Source: UM-FILTER-49-7 sp964599895 (GTDB lineage: Bacteria > Acidobacteriota > Holophagae > Thermotomaculales > Thermotomaculaceae). Taken from it: a stretch of 43,490 bases of DNA. The stretch covers positions 1 to 43,490 of the forward strand of contig CAZRHT010000021.1 of the NCBI GenBank assembly GCA_964599895.1. Direction: 5' to 3'. Below, one piece after another: positions 1 to 7,556 of this stretch. The translations under genes and the position numbers were made by a program. The notes under the pieces are model-generated. The model saw only the letters and a program-made list of their open reading frames with translations, was not told the origin of the DNA and searched no databases. Each line of letters begins with the position of its first letter. The first letter of the stretch is position 1.

Positions 1-36
1 GTGTGAACGTGATAAAATGGCGGGAGGAAATGAGAC

Positions 37-318
37 ATGGCACCTGAAAACAAGCAAATGAGCAACCACAGACTTTCCACCTATGCGCGGATTGAACGGT
101 TTACCGGCGGCTTGTTGCTGGCTGTTGGAGCGGTTCTATTGATTTTTGACAGCCTGCTGGAGGGATTTAACTCCCTGACGGCCGACGCGTCAGTACCCTT
201 CAGTTACAAATTGGCTGTACTGGGCGTGGCGGTCGGACTGGTGGTATTGCTGATTTCCGTGTTCCGGGAGCAGCTTTTTTTCCGGAATCATGAGCGGTAC
301 AAAGACATCGAACGGTAG
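37..318 (+). CDS. Small two-helix membrane protein, paralogous to the anti-sigma factor membrane domain
   Basis: 93 residues starting at an ATG with a GGGAGG ribosome site. Two hydrophobic segments lie at about residues 25-43 and 57-77. The C-terminal part (FREQLFFRNHERYKDIER) closely matches the end of the anti-sigma factor at 934-1380 (IREQLFYGKIERYREVRR), and the alignment extends through both helices. This protein has no HxxxCxxC zinc-binding domain, so it looks like the membrane half of an anti-sigma factor on its own. It sits about 95 bp upstream of the sigma gene and may share its operon. A role in regulating the sigma factor is inference from the paralogy. Anything further upstream lies outside the window. 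The gene call is fairly certain; the function is not. Confidence 0.75.
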   Translation: MAPENKQMSNHRLSTYARIERFTGGLLLAVGAVLLIFDSLLEGFNSLTADASVPFSYKLAVLGVAVGLVVLLISVFREQLFFRNHERYKDIER

Positions 319-412
319 CGGCGAGATGGAAACATCGTCCCGGACCTGTGCCGGATGGGCGGGGTTCAACCCTCCGATTCGGGTCACAAGAATCAGAAAG
401 GAGTCAAAGCCT

Positions 413-937
413 TTGCCAGTAGAAGATCGGGAGTGCATCATAGCGGTGCTGGCCGGAGACAAGGAAGCGTTTTCGGGAATTGTTGACCGGTATCGGAAAC
501 GGGCATTTCTCACTGCCTATTCCATTGTCCACAACGAGCAGGATGCCTATGACCTGTCCCAGGAAGCCTTTATCCGTGCCTATCGAAATTTGAAAAGATT
601 TGAGCTAAATCGTCCGTTCTTTCCCTGGTTTTACCGGATCCTGAAAAACCGATGCCTGAGTTTTCTAAGGAAGAGAAAGCAGTTGGCCGAGGTTCCCATC
701 GAAGGGGTTTTCGGACTGAATACCACTGAAATTGACCACGACCAGACGCGCCTGATTCGCGAGTGCGTTGCGGCTCTGCCGGATAATGCCCGGGAGATTC
801 TCAACTTGCGGTACTATCAGGGATATTCCTATCAGGAGATAGCTGACATTCTGGAAAAGCCCATTGGGAGTGTAATGTCAGGGCTTTTTTACGCAAGAAA
901 AAAGTTAAAAGAAATGCTGCAGGAGAAGGGATTATGA
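413..937 (+). CDS. ECF-type RNA polymerase sigma factor
   Basis: Alternative sigma factor that directs RNA polymerase to a small set of promoters. I chose the TTG at 413 (174 residues) because AAAGGAG lies 9 bases upstream; the frame is open further upstream but without a better start. Region 2 covers about residues 10-85, with the DAYDLSQEAFIRAYRNL core helix. Region 4 covers about 115-170, with LPDNAREILNLRYYQGYSY followed by the QEIADIL helix-turn-helix. Region 3 is absent, as usual for ECF sigmas. The stop overlaps the start of the anti-sigma gene (ATGA), the classic coupled sigma/anti-sigma arrangement. The target promoters cannot be read from this window. Confidence 0.93.
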   Translation: MPVEDRECIIAVLAGDKEAFSGIVDRYRKRAFLTAYSIVHNEQDAYDLSQEAFIRAYRNLKRFELNRPFFPWFYRILKNRCLSFLRKRKQLAEVPIEGVFGLNTTEIDHDQTRLIRECVAALPDNAREILNLRYYQGYSYQEIADILEKPIGSVMSGLFYARKKLKEMLQEKGL

Positions 938-1380
938 AACATCAGGAAGTACTGGAAAAAATCCCCCTTTACGTGGCAGGTGAATTGCCGTCAACAGAAC
1001 TGACGGGGATGGAAGAGCATTTGGAAAAGTGCGAAGCTTGCCGCAGGGAATTGGAAGAATTCAAAAAAATGGAAGGGATGCTGGAACAACTGAGACTCCC
1101 GGATCCCCCGGATGAACTCTGGGACGGTTACTGGTCCGGAATTTACAATCGGATGGAACGGGGATTGGGATGGATGCTTTTTTCTCTCGGCGCCATTATG
1201 CTGTTGTTTTTTGGTTTTTCCCGTCTCGTGCAAGGAATGCTGTCAGATCCCGGAGTCCCACCTATGATCAAATGGGGCATCCTCTGTATCGGTGGAGGAC
1301 TGGCCATCTTGCTGGTATCTGTTATACGGGAACAATTATTTTACGGAAAGATTGAACGGTACAGGGAGGTTCGACGATGA
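934..1380 (+). CDS. Zinc-finger (zf-HC2) membrane anti-sigma factor
   Basis: 148 residues. The N-terminal half holds a HxxxCxxC motif (His29, Cys33, Cys36; HLEKCEAC), the zinc-binding anti-sigma domain that binds the ECF factor encoded just upstream. Two membrane segments follow at about residues 77-95 and 107-128, then a short basic, Arg-rich tail. It would hold the sigma factor at the membrane until a signal releases it. The start overlaps the sigma stop by four bases and the stop overlaps the next gene, so the three are probably co-translated. The membrane half is paralogous to the small protein at 37-318. The signal sensed is unknown. Confidence 0.9.
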   Translation: MKHQEVLEKIPLYVAGELPSTELTGMEEHLEKCEACRRELEEFKKMEGMLEQLRLPDPPDELWDGYWSGIYNRMERGLGWMLFSLGAIMLLFFGFSRLVQGMLSDPGVPPMIKWGILCIGGGLAILLVSVIREQLFYGKIERYREVRR

Positions 1381-1691
1381 TTATTGTGACAACTGATTTT
1401 ATTCCGGGAAAAGAAATTACGGAAGTGCTGGGCATGGCCCGGGGCAACACGGTCCGGGCCAGGGCAGTGGGAAAAGACATTATGGCAATGCTGAGAAACG
1501 TTATCGGTGGCGAGGTTACCGAGTACACCAAAATGATTGCCGAATCCCGGGAACAGGCACTGGATCGAATGGCACAAAACGCAAAGGAGATGGGCGCCAA
1601 CGCGATTCTAAACGTCCGGTTTGGTACCTCGATGGTCATGACTGGGGCTGCTGAAATTCTGGCCTACGGCACCGCCGTCGTTGTTAAATAA
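1377..1691 (+). CDS. YbjQ/UPF0145 family protein
   Basis: 104 residues matching the YbjQ family (DUF74, putative heavy-metal-binding). The family features are the N-terminal ITEVLGMARGNTVRARAVGKD block, the R.QALDRMAQNAKEMGANAIL helix, and a C-terminal AYGTAV strand. Family members form small oligomers of unknown cellular role, and the metal-binding label is weakly supported. The start overlaps the anti-sigma stop by four bases, so it belongs to the sigma operon and may respond to the same stress. A perfect 30-bp palindrome begins at the last base of its stop codon and may end the transcript. Confidence 0.9.
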   Translation: MIIVTTDFIPGKEITEVLGMARGNTVRARAVGKDIMAMLRNVIGGEVTEYTKMIAESREQALDRMAQNAKEMGANAILNVRFGTSMVMTGAAEILAYGTAVVVK

Positions 1692-1720
1692 TTTACGCGG
1701 CCATGCATGGCCGCGTAAAT
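1691..1720. repeat. Perfect 30-bp palindrome after the sigma operon
   Basis: Two 15-base halves, ATTTACGCGGCCATG and CATGGCCGCGTAAAT, are exact reverse complements. The structure begins at the last base of the ybjQ stop codon. As RNA it would form a strong stem with a GC-rich core (GCGGCC/GGCCGC). It lacks a clear run of T, so it is only terminator-like; a protein-binding site or cruciform is also possible. Confidence 0.85.
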
Positions 1721-1738
1721 AGTGAATGGGTTCGCCAT

Positions 1739-1806
1739 GTAATGAGTGATGGGTGATGAGTGACAAAAGGCAGGGAAAAGCCAACTCCTGATTTTTCTGC
1801 CTCGCA
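1739..1806 (+). repeat. Dispersed intergenic repeat, copy A
   Basis: Contains AATGAGTGATGGGTGATGAG followed by GGCAGGG and CAACTCCTGATTTTTCTG. The same modules occur near 19991-20080 and, on the other strand, near 17098-17335. It lies between the palindrome and the GPP34 gene and has no coding pattern of its own. Confidence 0.6.
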
Positions 1807-1837
1807 CTTGCACTTACACTCTCCAGAGGAGATTCTG

Positions 1838-2530
1838 ATGAAATTGACATTGAGTGAACAATTGCTGCTTCTGGCTTTGAAAGATGAAAAGGGAACGGTA
1901 GTGTCAAAAGCAAGCATGGCACTGGATTTTGGGCTGGCCGGAGCTCTGCTATTGGAAATGACGGTAGATGGAAGAATTGACATCCAGAATGGAAAGCTCG
2001 TGATTCAAAACACTACACCCTCCGGCGACCCGCTCCACGACGAAGTCCTGGCGGTACTGACCGCAAAAGCCGGTAAGTTGAGGCCGATGAAATATTGGGT
2101 GCCCCGTCTGGCCTCAAAAATGAGGAAACTCCGCCACAAAATCGCGGACCGGCTGGTGCTCTCCGGAATCCTTTACCGGGAGAAAAAGAGAATACTGGGC
2201 ATTTTCCCCTCGGTCCGTTATCCGACAGCTAATCCTTTGCCTGAACTTGAAGTCCGGGAACAATTAAAGCGCACTGTTTTAGAAAGCACTTCTCCATCAA
2301 TGGAAACTCGTATGGTTTTGAATCTGGTCAAGGCCTGTGACCTCTCCGACGAGGTATTCGGGAAAGATAAACGAAAACAGGTGAAAGAACAGTTCAAGGA
2401 ACTGGGCCGGGAACCGGGCGACGGCGAAGTTGTGGGAAAAGCAATATCTGAAGCTGTCGCAGCTGTTCAGGCAGCCGTAGTCGCTGCTGTAACCGCCGCG
2501 GTCATTGCGTCTTCAGCCTCCCACCACTGA
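1838..2530 (+). CDS. GPP34 (GOLPH3/Vps74-like) family protein
   Basis: 230 residues from the ATG at 1838, chosen because AGAGGAG lies just upstream. The N-terminal LTLSEQLLLLALKDEKGTV and the following ALDFGLAGALLLEMTVDGRI are hallmarks of the GPP34 fold, which in eukaryotic GOLPH3 binds phosphatidylinositol-4-phosphate. Bacterial members are mostly uncharacterised, and lipid or membrane association is inferred from the family. The last 30 residues are almost entirely Ala, Val and Ser (AVAAVQAAVVAAVTAAVIAS), which could act as a membrane-contacting helix. The gene stands alone between the repeat and the sensor kinase. The family call is confident; the function is open. Confidence 0.85.
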   Translation: MKLTLSEQLLLLALKDEKGTVVSKASMALDFGLAGALLLEMTVDGRIDIQNGKLVIQNTTPSGDPLHDEVLAVLTAKAGKLRPMKYWVPRLASKMRKLRHKIADRLVLSGILYREKKRILGIFPSVRYPTANPLPELEVREQLKRTVLESTSPSMETRMVLNLVKACDLSDEVFGKDKRKQVKEQFKELGREPGDGEVVGKAISEAVAAVQAAVVAAVTAAVIASSASHH

Positions 2531-2720
2531 ACGGCACAATGAGTCGGATATTGAATCATAGATCGTAAGTATTCACTTACAGATAAAGAATGAGAATTTC
2601 CATCCAGCGTTCTTTTCTAAACTTAAACCTAACTTAAACTGGGCCTCGACTCTCCTTTCATTTTCTTGACTTACAAAGTAGTTGCTTCGGTTTTGCGTAG
2701 ATATTTTGCTCGCAAAAGCG

Positions 2721-2749
2721 TGAAGAGAAAATGGCGGCTATGGTATACT
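2721..2749 (+). promoter_or_regulatory. Possible extended -10 promoter for the kinase/regulator operon
   Basis: TATACT at 2744-2749 is preceded by TGG, giving an extended -10 element. The -35 position (TGAAGA, 2721-2726) is poor. The predicted start would leave a short leader before the GGAGAG ribosome site and the ATG at 2774. Confidence 0.4.
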
Positions 2750-2773
2750 TTCAAGAACATCTGGGAGAGTTAA

Positions 2774-4552
2774 ATGAATAAAGTTGATGACAAGATGAAG
2801 CAAACAGTCAGGAAAGGAGTATCACGGAAGCATTCTATCAAACACAAAATTATGTTGCTTATGAGTGCGATTATACTTGTTTTCCTGACCATTCATGTCA
2901 TAGTACTCAGTTTGTTTCTTCTCCCATCCCTTCGTCAACAGGAGAATATGTTTGCCCGCAAGGTTGTGCTACAGGTAAAAGGCGCACTGGAAAGCAGCCT
3001 GAAAGATCTGGTTTCCCTGAACACAGACTGGTCCAACTGGGATGCCATGTACCGGGCTGTCGATAACTGGACACCGGAATTCGCAAAAGAGGCGATACCG
3101 GACGATGTTTTCTACTCTTTCCATATAGACTGCGTCGGTGTATATGACGAAAATCACCATCCCATTTTCACCCGGATCAAAACAGGCCCCCCTGAAAAAA
3201 GAGAAATAATCAATGGGAATATTGATCCGAATATTCGAAAGACCATTCTCAATTTGAACGTACATCATATCCATGGGTTGTTTCCCTCAAAAAAGGGTCC
3301 GGTTTTTATCAGCGCAAACCCAATACACAAGAGCGATGAATCCGGTCCAAGCAATGGATTCCTGATCATGGGCAGACGAATAGATGCCGACATTGTGAAT
3401 CACATTGGGGAGATGGTACGGGAGAAACTGGAAATGGTAGATGTCAATGCCTTTGATTTCGGGGCTCAGGAAACGAAAGACATGATTGTGACCCGAGAGG
3501 GGATGAAATTAAGCGTGGTGTTCCCCGTTAAGGACTACTATCATCGGAACATATTTGCGCTTCGGGTAGAGTTGAAACGGTCTCTTTTTGGGATTTTGTA
3601 TAAGTCCACTTTCATCTCCATGGCAGTTCTGCTTCTGGCATTCCTGGGACTGGTTGGAACAACATCCATAGGTTTTGAACGAATCGCCGTTGGTCGAATA
3701 ACCCGGACAGCCGAGGAAATGAGCCGGGCAGTTATGGGCAAACTGCAATTGCAGACAATTCCCGAAGAGGGAAATGATGAGATAACTGTATTACAGCGGA
3801 ATTTTAATCAACTGGTACGCCGCATTGAGCATGAAAAGCAGATCCAGGAGCAGATGGCATTGGGAGTAAGAAAAATTGAAAAGCTGGCAACGGCGGGGCG
3901 GGTCACGGGAAATATTCTCCATGAAATCAACAACCCGATCCGTGTGATCAAGAATTGCCTGTTTGCCATTGAGAAAAATCCGGAAGGGATGGAAGAAACA
4001 CTGGCCCTCCTGAAAATGGAAGTACGGCAATTGGGAATGATCGCCAACCAATTGCTTGATTTCACACGTGGGGAAAAGATCATTCAACTGAAGAGACTGG
4101 ATCTTCGGGAGGTATTGAAAGAAACCGTGTTATCCATTGAAACCGCCTTTCCTGAAGAAAGTTATCGGATAGAAGTGGAAAAGGTAAAGACCCCTGTCTG
4201 GATTTCAGGTGATTCCACCCGTCTGAAACAGGTATTTTTCAACATTATGAAAAATGGACTGGAGGCAATGGCGTTCTCAGGAAAACTGGGAATAGAAGTC
4301 ATCATTGAAAAGGGATGGTGTGAAGTTCGAATCATGGACGAAGGGTCCGGGATATCCAAAGAAGAACTTCCCCATATATTTGAACCATTTTACTCCGAAC
4401 ACAAGGAGAGTGGTGTTGGATTGGGATTGTTTGTATCCCACGACATGATAAAACGGCACCGGGGCAACATTCAAGTGGAGTCGGAGTTGTTAAACGGTAG
4501 CTGTTTCCGTATTCGGTTACCGCTGGAAGAGGAGGTGATTTCTGATGACTAA
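2774..4552 (+). CDS. Membrane sensor histidine kinase with CHASE4-like input domain
   Basis: 592 residues. Membrane helix 1 is at about 26-50. An extracytoplasmic domain of about 210 residues follows, carrying the CHASE4-type DWSNWDAMY (85-93). Membrane helix 2 is at about 278-300, then a HAMP-like linker. The HisKA dimerisation helix holds the phospho-acceptor His383 in HEINNP. The ATPase domain shows an N box (KNGLEAM, about 493-499), DEGSGI (522-527) and GVGLGL (547-552). It should autophosphorylate in response to an external ligand and pass phosphate to the regulator encoded next, whose start lies within its last codons (8-base overlap). The ligand is unknown. Confidence 0.93.
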   Translation: MNKVDDKMKQTVRKGVSRKHSIKHKIMLLMSAIILVFLTIHVIVLSLFLLPSLRQQENMFARKVVLQVKGALESSLKDLVSLNTDWSNWDAMYRAVDNWTPEFAKEAIPDDVFYSFHIDCVGVYDENHHPIFTRIKTGPPEKREIINGNIDPNIRKTILNLNVHHIHGLFPSKKGPVFISANPIHKSDESGPSNGFLIMGRRIDADIVNHIGEMVREKLEMVDVNAFDFGAQETKDMIVTREGMKLSVVFPVKDYYHRNIFALRVELKRSLFGILYKSTFISMAVLLLAFLGLVGTTSIGFERIAVGRITRTAEEMSRAVMGKLQLQTIPEEGNDEITVLQRNFNQLVRRIEHEKQIQEQMALGVRKIEKLATAGRVTGNILHEINNPIRVIKNCLFAIEKNPEGMEETLALLKMEVRQLGMIANQLLDFTRGEKIIQLKRLDLREVLKETVLSIETAFPEESYRIEVEKVKTPVWISGDSTRLKQVFFNIMKNGLEAMAFSGKLGIEVIIEKGWCEVRIMDEGSGISKEELPHIFEPFYSEHKESGVGLGLFVSHDMIKRHRGNIQVESELLNGSCFRIRLPLEEEVISDD

Positions 4553-5636
4553 GTCAAAGGTCCGCATTCTGGTAGTGGATGATGATCGCAACCTTCTGGA
4601 AAGTTACAAGCTGGTTCTTGGAGTTTCAGGGTATGATTATTCGCTGGCAAGTAACAGCAAAGAAGCATTCGATTGCCTTGCCAGATGCCCTCACGAAGCA
4701 GCACTTGTTGATTTGCGCATACGAGATGAAAACGGCATCGAGTTGATCGGGCAGTTGAAGGCACAGGATCCTCTTCTGGAATGCATCGTAATTACGGCTT
4801 ATCCTTCCCATGAAACTGCAGTACAGGCACTGAAATTGGGCGCCTGCGACTACCTTTCAAAAACTGCGGAACCGGAGACCATCCTGGAAACCATAGAAGA
4901 CGCGTTGAACCAGAGAGAACTAAAGCTGGCAGAACAGGATAGTGAAAAAAAGGACCCCTCTCAGGGCATTTCACTGACAGTTGTTTGTGACAATACGCTG
5001 CTTAAGAAAGGGCTTGCGGAAATGGCAAAAGGAAGCTCCCGTTTGTTTATTACGCACTTTTACCACAATATCGCATTATATTTAAAAAAACAGCCTTCTC
5101 CACCCTCCAACATTATTCTGATGTGTGGCACCTGCAATTTCCTGGACTACAAGGCCGGTCTGGGAAACCTGGGGAAAATCCGTTTGACGTTTCCCGAAAC
5201 ACGGATTGTCATTTTCAATCACAAGATGTCTCCAGAACGTCAGGTGGAACTGTTGAAGCTCGGCGTCAGTGGATTTCTGAATACCGATCTCCCGGTGCAA
5301 AAAACGGAAGAGTTGCTTTGCCTGATCCATAAGGGAGAAATTGTGGCTCCCGGTTCTACAATGATGACTGCTTTGCGGGAACTTGCTGACAATTTCGGTC
5401 ATCAGGAAGCAATGGATCAGGAACCGGAAGCTCAGAAAGATATTTATTTGACAGGCCGTGAGAAGGAAATTGTCAGATGCATTGCCCGGGGTTTGAAAAA
5501 TAAGGAAATCGGTGATCAACTCTTTATCAGTGAAAAAACAGTAAAGACGCATATCAATAACATCTTTCGAAAACTCGAAGTGGAAAATCGACTTCAGGCC
5601 GTGAATAAGGTATACAAAATGAACCTCTTAATATAA
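4545..5636 (+). CDS. Response regulator: receiver, degenerate second receiver, LuxR-type HTH
   Basis: 363 residues. The first receiver (about 5-120) has the full set: Asp12/Asp13, phospho-acceptor Asp56, Thr84 and Lys106. A second domain (about 142-275) has the pattern of a NarL-type receiver (FPETRIVIF, LLKLGVSGFLNTD, LIHKGEIVAP), but its acceptor position reads ILMCG and the conserved Lys is replaced in FLNTD, so it looks unable to be phosphorylated. The C-terminal LuxR/GerE HTH (about 300-360) has LTGREKEIVRCIARGLKNKE and SEKTVKTHINNIFRKL. It is the cognate partner of the overlapping kinase. It looks like an extra receiver added in front of a NarL-like regulator. Target genes are unknown. 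Confidence 0.92.
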   Translation: MTKSKVRILVVDDDRNLLESYKLVLGVSGYDYSLASNSKEAFDCLARCPHEAALVDLRIRDENGIELIGQLKAQDPLLECIVITAYPSHETAVQALKLGACDYLSKTAEPETILETIEDALNQRELKLAEQDSEKKDPSQGISLTVVCDNTLLKKGLAEMAKGSSRLFITHFYHNIALYLKKQPSPPSNIILMCGTCNFLDYKAGLGNLGKIRLTFPETRIVIFNHKMSPERQVELLKLGVSGFLNTDLPVQKTEELLCLIHKGEIVAPGSTMMTALRELADNFGHQEAMDQEPEAQKDIYLTGREKEIVRCIARGLKNKEIGDQLFISEKTVKTHINNIFRKLEVENRLQAVNKVYKMNLLI

Positions 5637-5783
5637 GAAAAGAGGCGCATAGAAAACCGTCCGCCCCTTTGTTCTCCAACCCACATTTGGACCCGGTTTT
5701 ACACCTTTGGGTGGATTGTGGAAAATCCGGCAGGGACCTAAAATGATGTAGGACTGGAGATTCGGTCGTCGCCACTTGGAATG

Positions 5784-5852
5784 GTGTCGACGTGCACTAG
5801 TCGGCACTCTCCGTTTCATAAAACCCAGGGAGGAAGGCTTGTCCTTCCTCCC
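5784..5852. terminator. Structured intergenic region, probable bidirectional terminator
   Basis: A hairpin at 5828-5852 has a perfect 10-bp stem (GGGAGGAAGG/CCTTCCTCCC) and a 5-base loop. It lies between convergent genes and may terminate both. A second, weaker stem-loop sits at 5784-5807 (GTGTCGAC/GTCGGCAC with one wobble pair). No gene is seen in 5637-5924. Confidence 0.55.
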
Positions 5853-5924
5853 ACCCCATTTTGGACTTAAAATTTTCCAGCACTCGTGAAAGTTAAGCCC
5901 CGCTCCTCGAATAAAAAGCGGCTA

Positions 5925-6725
5925 TCAGAATGAGTAGGAATATGTGATACCGTAAATGAAGTTTGTATCTTCTGTTTCAAATCCAGGCGAATGAATATCC
6001 GAATCCGCCAGATTATAATATTCCAAACTGAATGTCAGTTTTCCATGTTTGATGTGTATCGGTAATTCCAGCATCAGTCCATAATCAGATAACCCACCGG
6101 ACACATTTGGTTGATCGGAATTTTCCTGGTTTGATGCTTTCACCACAGCGTGCAGGCTTGACTTAGCCATGTCGTTTCCCACCTTGAAATAACCGTTTTT
6201 GAAATTGGTAGAGCCATAACCTGCCATAGCAGTTAAGGTCAGCCCTTCCGAAAAGTCTTCCGGAAAGATTTGAAACGTATGAGAGAGTGAAAATTCAATA
6301 AACGTACCCTCAAACTGGTCCACATCGTGATACACCGTAAATGCAGGACTAAGAGGGGTACCAAAGAGGACACCAGCAAATACCTCGGTGGTTGATTCTT
6401 CCTCTGAACCGGGATAAGAATAATGGATGGCTCCCGCAGATAAGGTGAATTTAGAAAATTCCCAATCATAGCCTATGGTGAAATCCACTTCGTTCATATG
6501 GTACTGGTCATCATTAACTTTCGTCAGATCCATATTCCCCCATGCCTCTGCCCAGAAACTGCCGGAGGAAAATATAACAGAAGGCTGGAATACCGCGGCG
6601 TCATTGATTTTCAATCCCCGCCAGCAGTAGCCGGAACGAATGCTGAGATCTCCTTCCACATCAAAAGCAGTTGCATTGCAGCACATCAGCACAAAGGCTG
6701 CAAAGTACATGGACACTTTTTTCAT
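5925..6725 (-). CDS. Outer-membrane beta-barrel protein, TorF-like putative porin
   Basis: 266 residues with a Sec signal peptide (about 1-20, ending CNATA). The mature protein alternates short hydrophobic strands with turns and ends in YSYSF, a terminal Phe typical of BAM-assembled outer-membrane proteins. The N-terminal SGYCWRGLKINDAAVFQPSV resembles the TorF family opening, where an aromatic/RG motif is followed by an 'alternative substrate' strand. Homologues are called putative porins; the solute is unknown. The start has a GGGGGG ribosome site. It is separated from the upstream pilin operon by a probable terminator, so it is likely its own transcript. Confidence 0.75.
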   Translation of the reverse strand: MKKVSMYFAAFVLMCCNATAFDVEGDLSIRSGYCWRGLKINDAAVFQPSVIFSSGSFWAEAWGNMDLTKVNDDQYHMNEVDFTIGYDWEFSKFTLSAGAIHYSYPGSEEESTTEVFAGVLFGTPLSPAFTVYHDVDQFEGTFIEFSLSHTFQIFPEDFSEGLTLTAMAGYGSTNFKNGYFKVGNDMAKSSLHAVVKASNQENSDQPNVSGGLSDYGLMLELPIHIKHGKLTFSLEYYNLADSDIHSPGFETEDTNFIYGITYSYSF

Positions 6726-6776
6726 TCTACCCCCCTTGTAACATTTGGATTATTCTAGCATTTTTTGCCAACTGAA

Positions 6777-6798
6777 AAGGGGGCAACAAGCCCCCCTT
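6777..6798 (-). terminator. Probable terminator of the minor-pilin operon
   Basis: Read on the minus strand, AAGGGGGGC and GCCCCCTT pair around a short loop (one extra G in the stem) and are followed by TTTTC. It lies between the end of gspH and the start of the outer-membrane protein gene. Confidence 0.55.
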
Positions 6799-6866
6799 CA
6801 GCGTTTAAGAGTGTTGGACCAGGATGTTTGCGGCCTCCATTGCCCCATAAAAACATCCCGGACGAT

Positions 6867-7556
6867 CTAATATTCGACCCAGTTTGAGGTCTCATCATCA
6901 AGGCGATATGTTTTCATCCATCCTGTGGTTGCAAATGCAAGTGCATAATGGCGTTCTGGCGAAAGATTCCCTTCCATTACATCATTTGCGTGAACACAGA
7001 GAACCGCTCCAAATGGCACTTCATTTCCGGCAGCGTCCTGAATTCGAAGAAACCCGTTTGGTTCAACCCGACATTTGAATTGGCTCAGAAAGGGGATCGA
7101 AGACACGGTGGTGGTCCCCTCAAAACCCACTGTGAAACCGAGTGACAATGCGGACTGGCCTGTACGGGTCTGCGATGAAAGTATGGTAAGGGGTTCAAAC
7201 TCATAAAGTTTCAGTACGTTAGCCGGTCGTCCGGGATCTGTTGTGTCCGGTGTAAAAATAAGACAATACAACAACTCATCTGAAGCTGCCTGATAAGAGC
7301 CATTTCCATCCTTATCAATGAAAATATCGATTCGCTGATTGCCGTATGAGTGAATGAGGACTGGAACATTTCTCCTGGACGCGATCACTTTTGCCCCTGA
7401 AACCATGGCCTTGAAATCCTGAATTCCTTTCTTGGCACGATACGAACGCATTGCAGGAGTATACGAAAAGGTGGCAACCATCAAAACCATGGCAATGATG
7501 GTGATGGTGATCAGCAATTCAATTAGTGAAAATCCGTTTTCGATTTTCGTTTTCAT
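6867..7556 (-). CDS. GspH/FimT-like minor pseudopilin
   Basis: 229 residues from the ATG at 7556. The type III signal is KIENG^FSLIELL, with Glu at +5, followed by a hydrophobic helix (ITITIIAMVLMVATF) that embeds in the pilus core. The C-terminal half (about 100-229) is a beta-rich GspH-type domain. The start overlaps the pilY1 stop (AATGA), so it is translationally coupled. FimT/GspH-type proteins form part of the priming complex at the pilus tip. It is unusual only in being last in the operon rather than first. The open frame continues upstream inside pilY1 but without a plausible start. Confidence 0.88.
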   Translation of the reverse strand: MKTKIENGFSLIELLITITIIAMVLMVATFSYTPAMRSYRAKKGIQDFKAMVSGAKVIASRRNVPVLIHSYGNQRIDIFIDKDGNGSYQAASDELLYCLIFTPDTTDPGRPANVLKLYEFEPLTILSSQTRTGQSALSLGFTVGFEGTTTVSSIPFLSQFKCRVEPNGFLRIQDAAGNEVPFGAVLCVHANDVMEGNLSPERHYALAFATTGWMKTYRLDDETSNWVEY

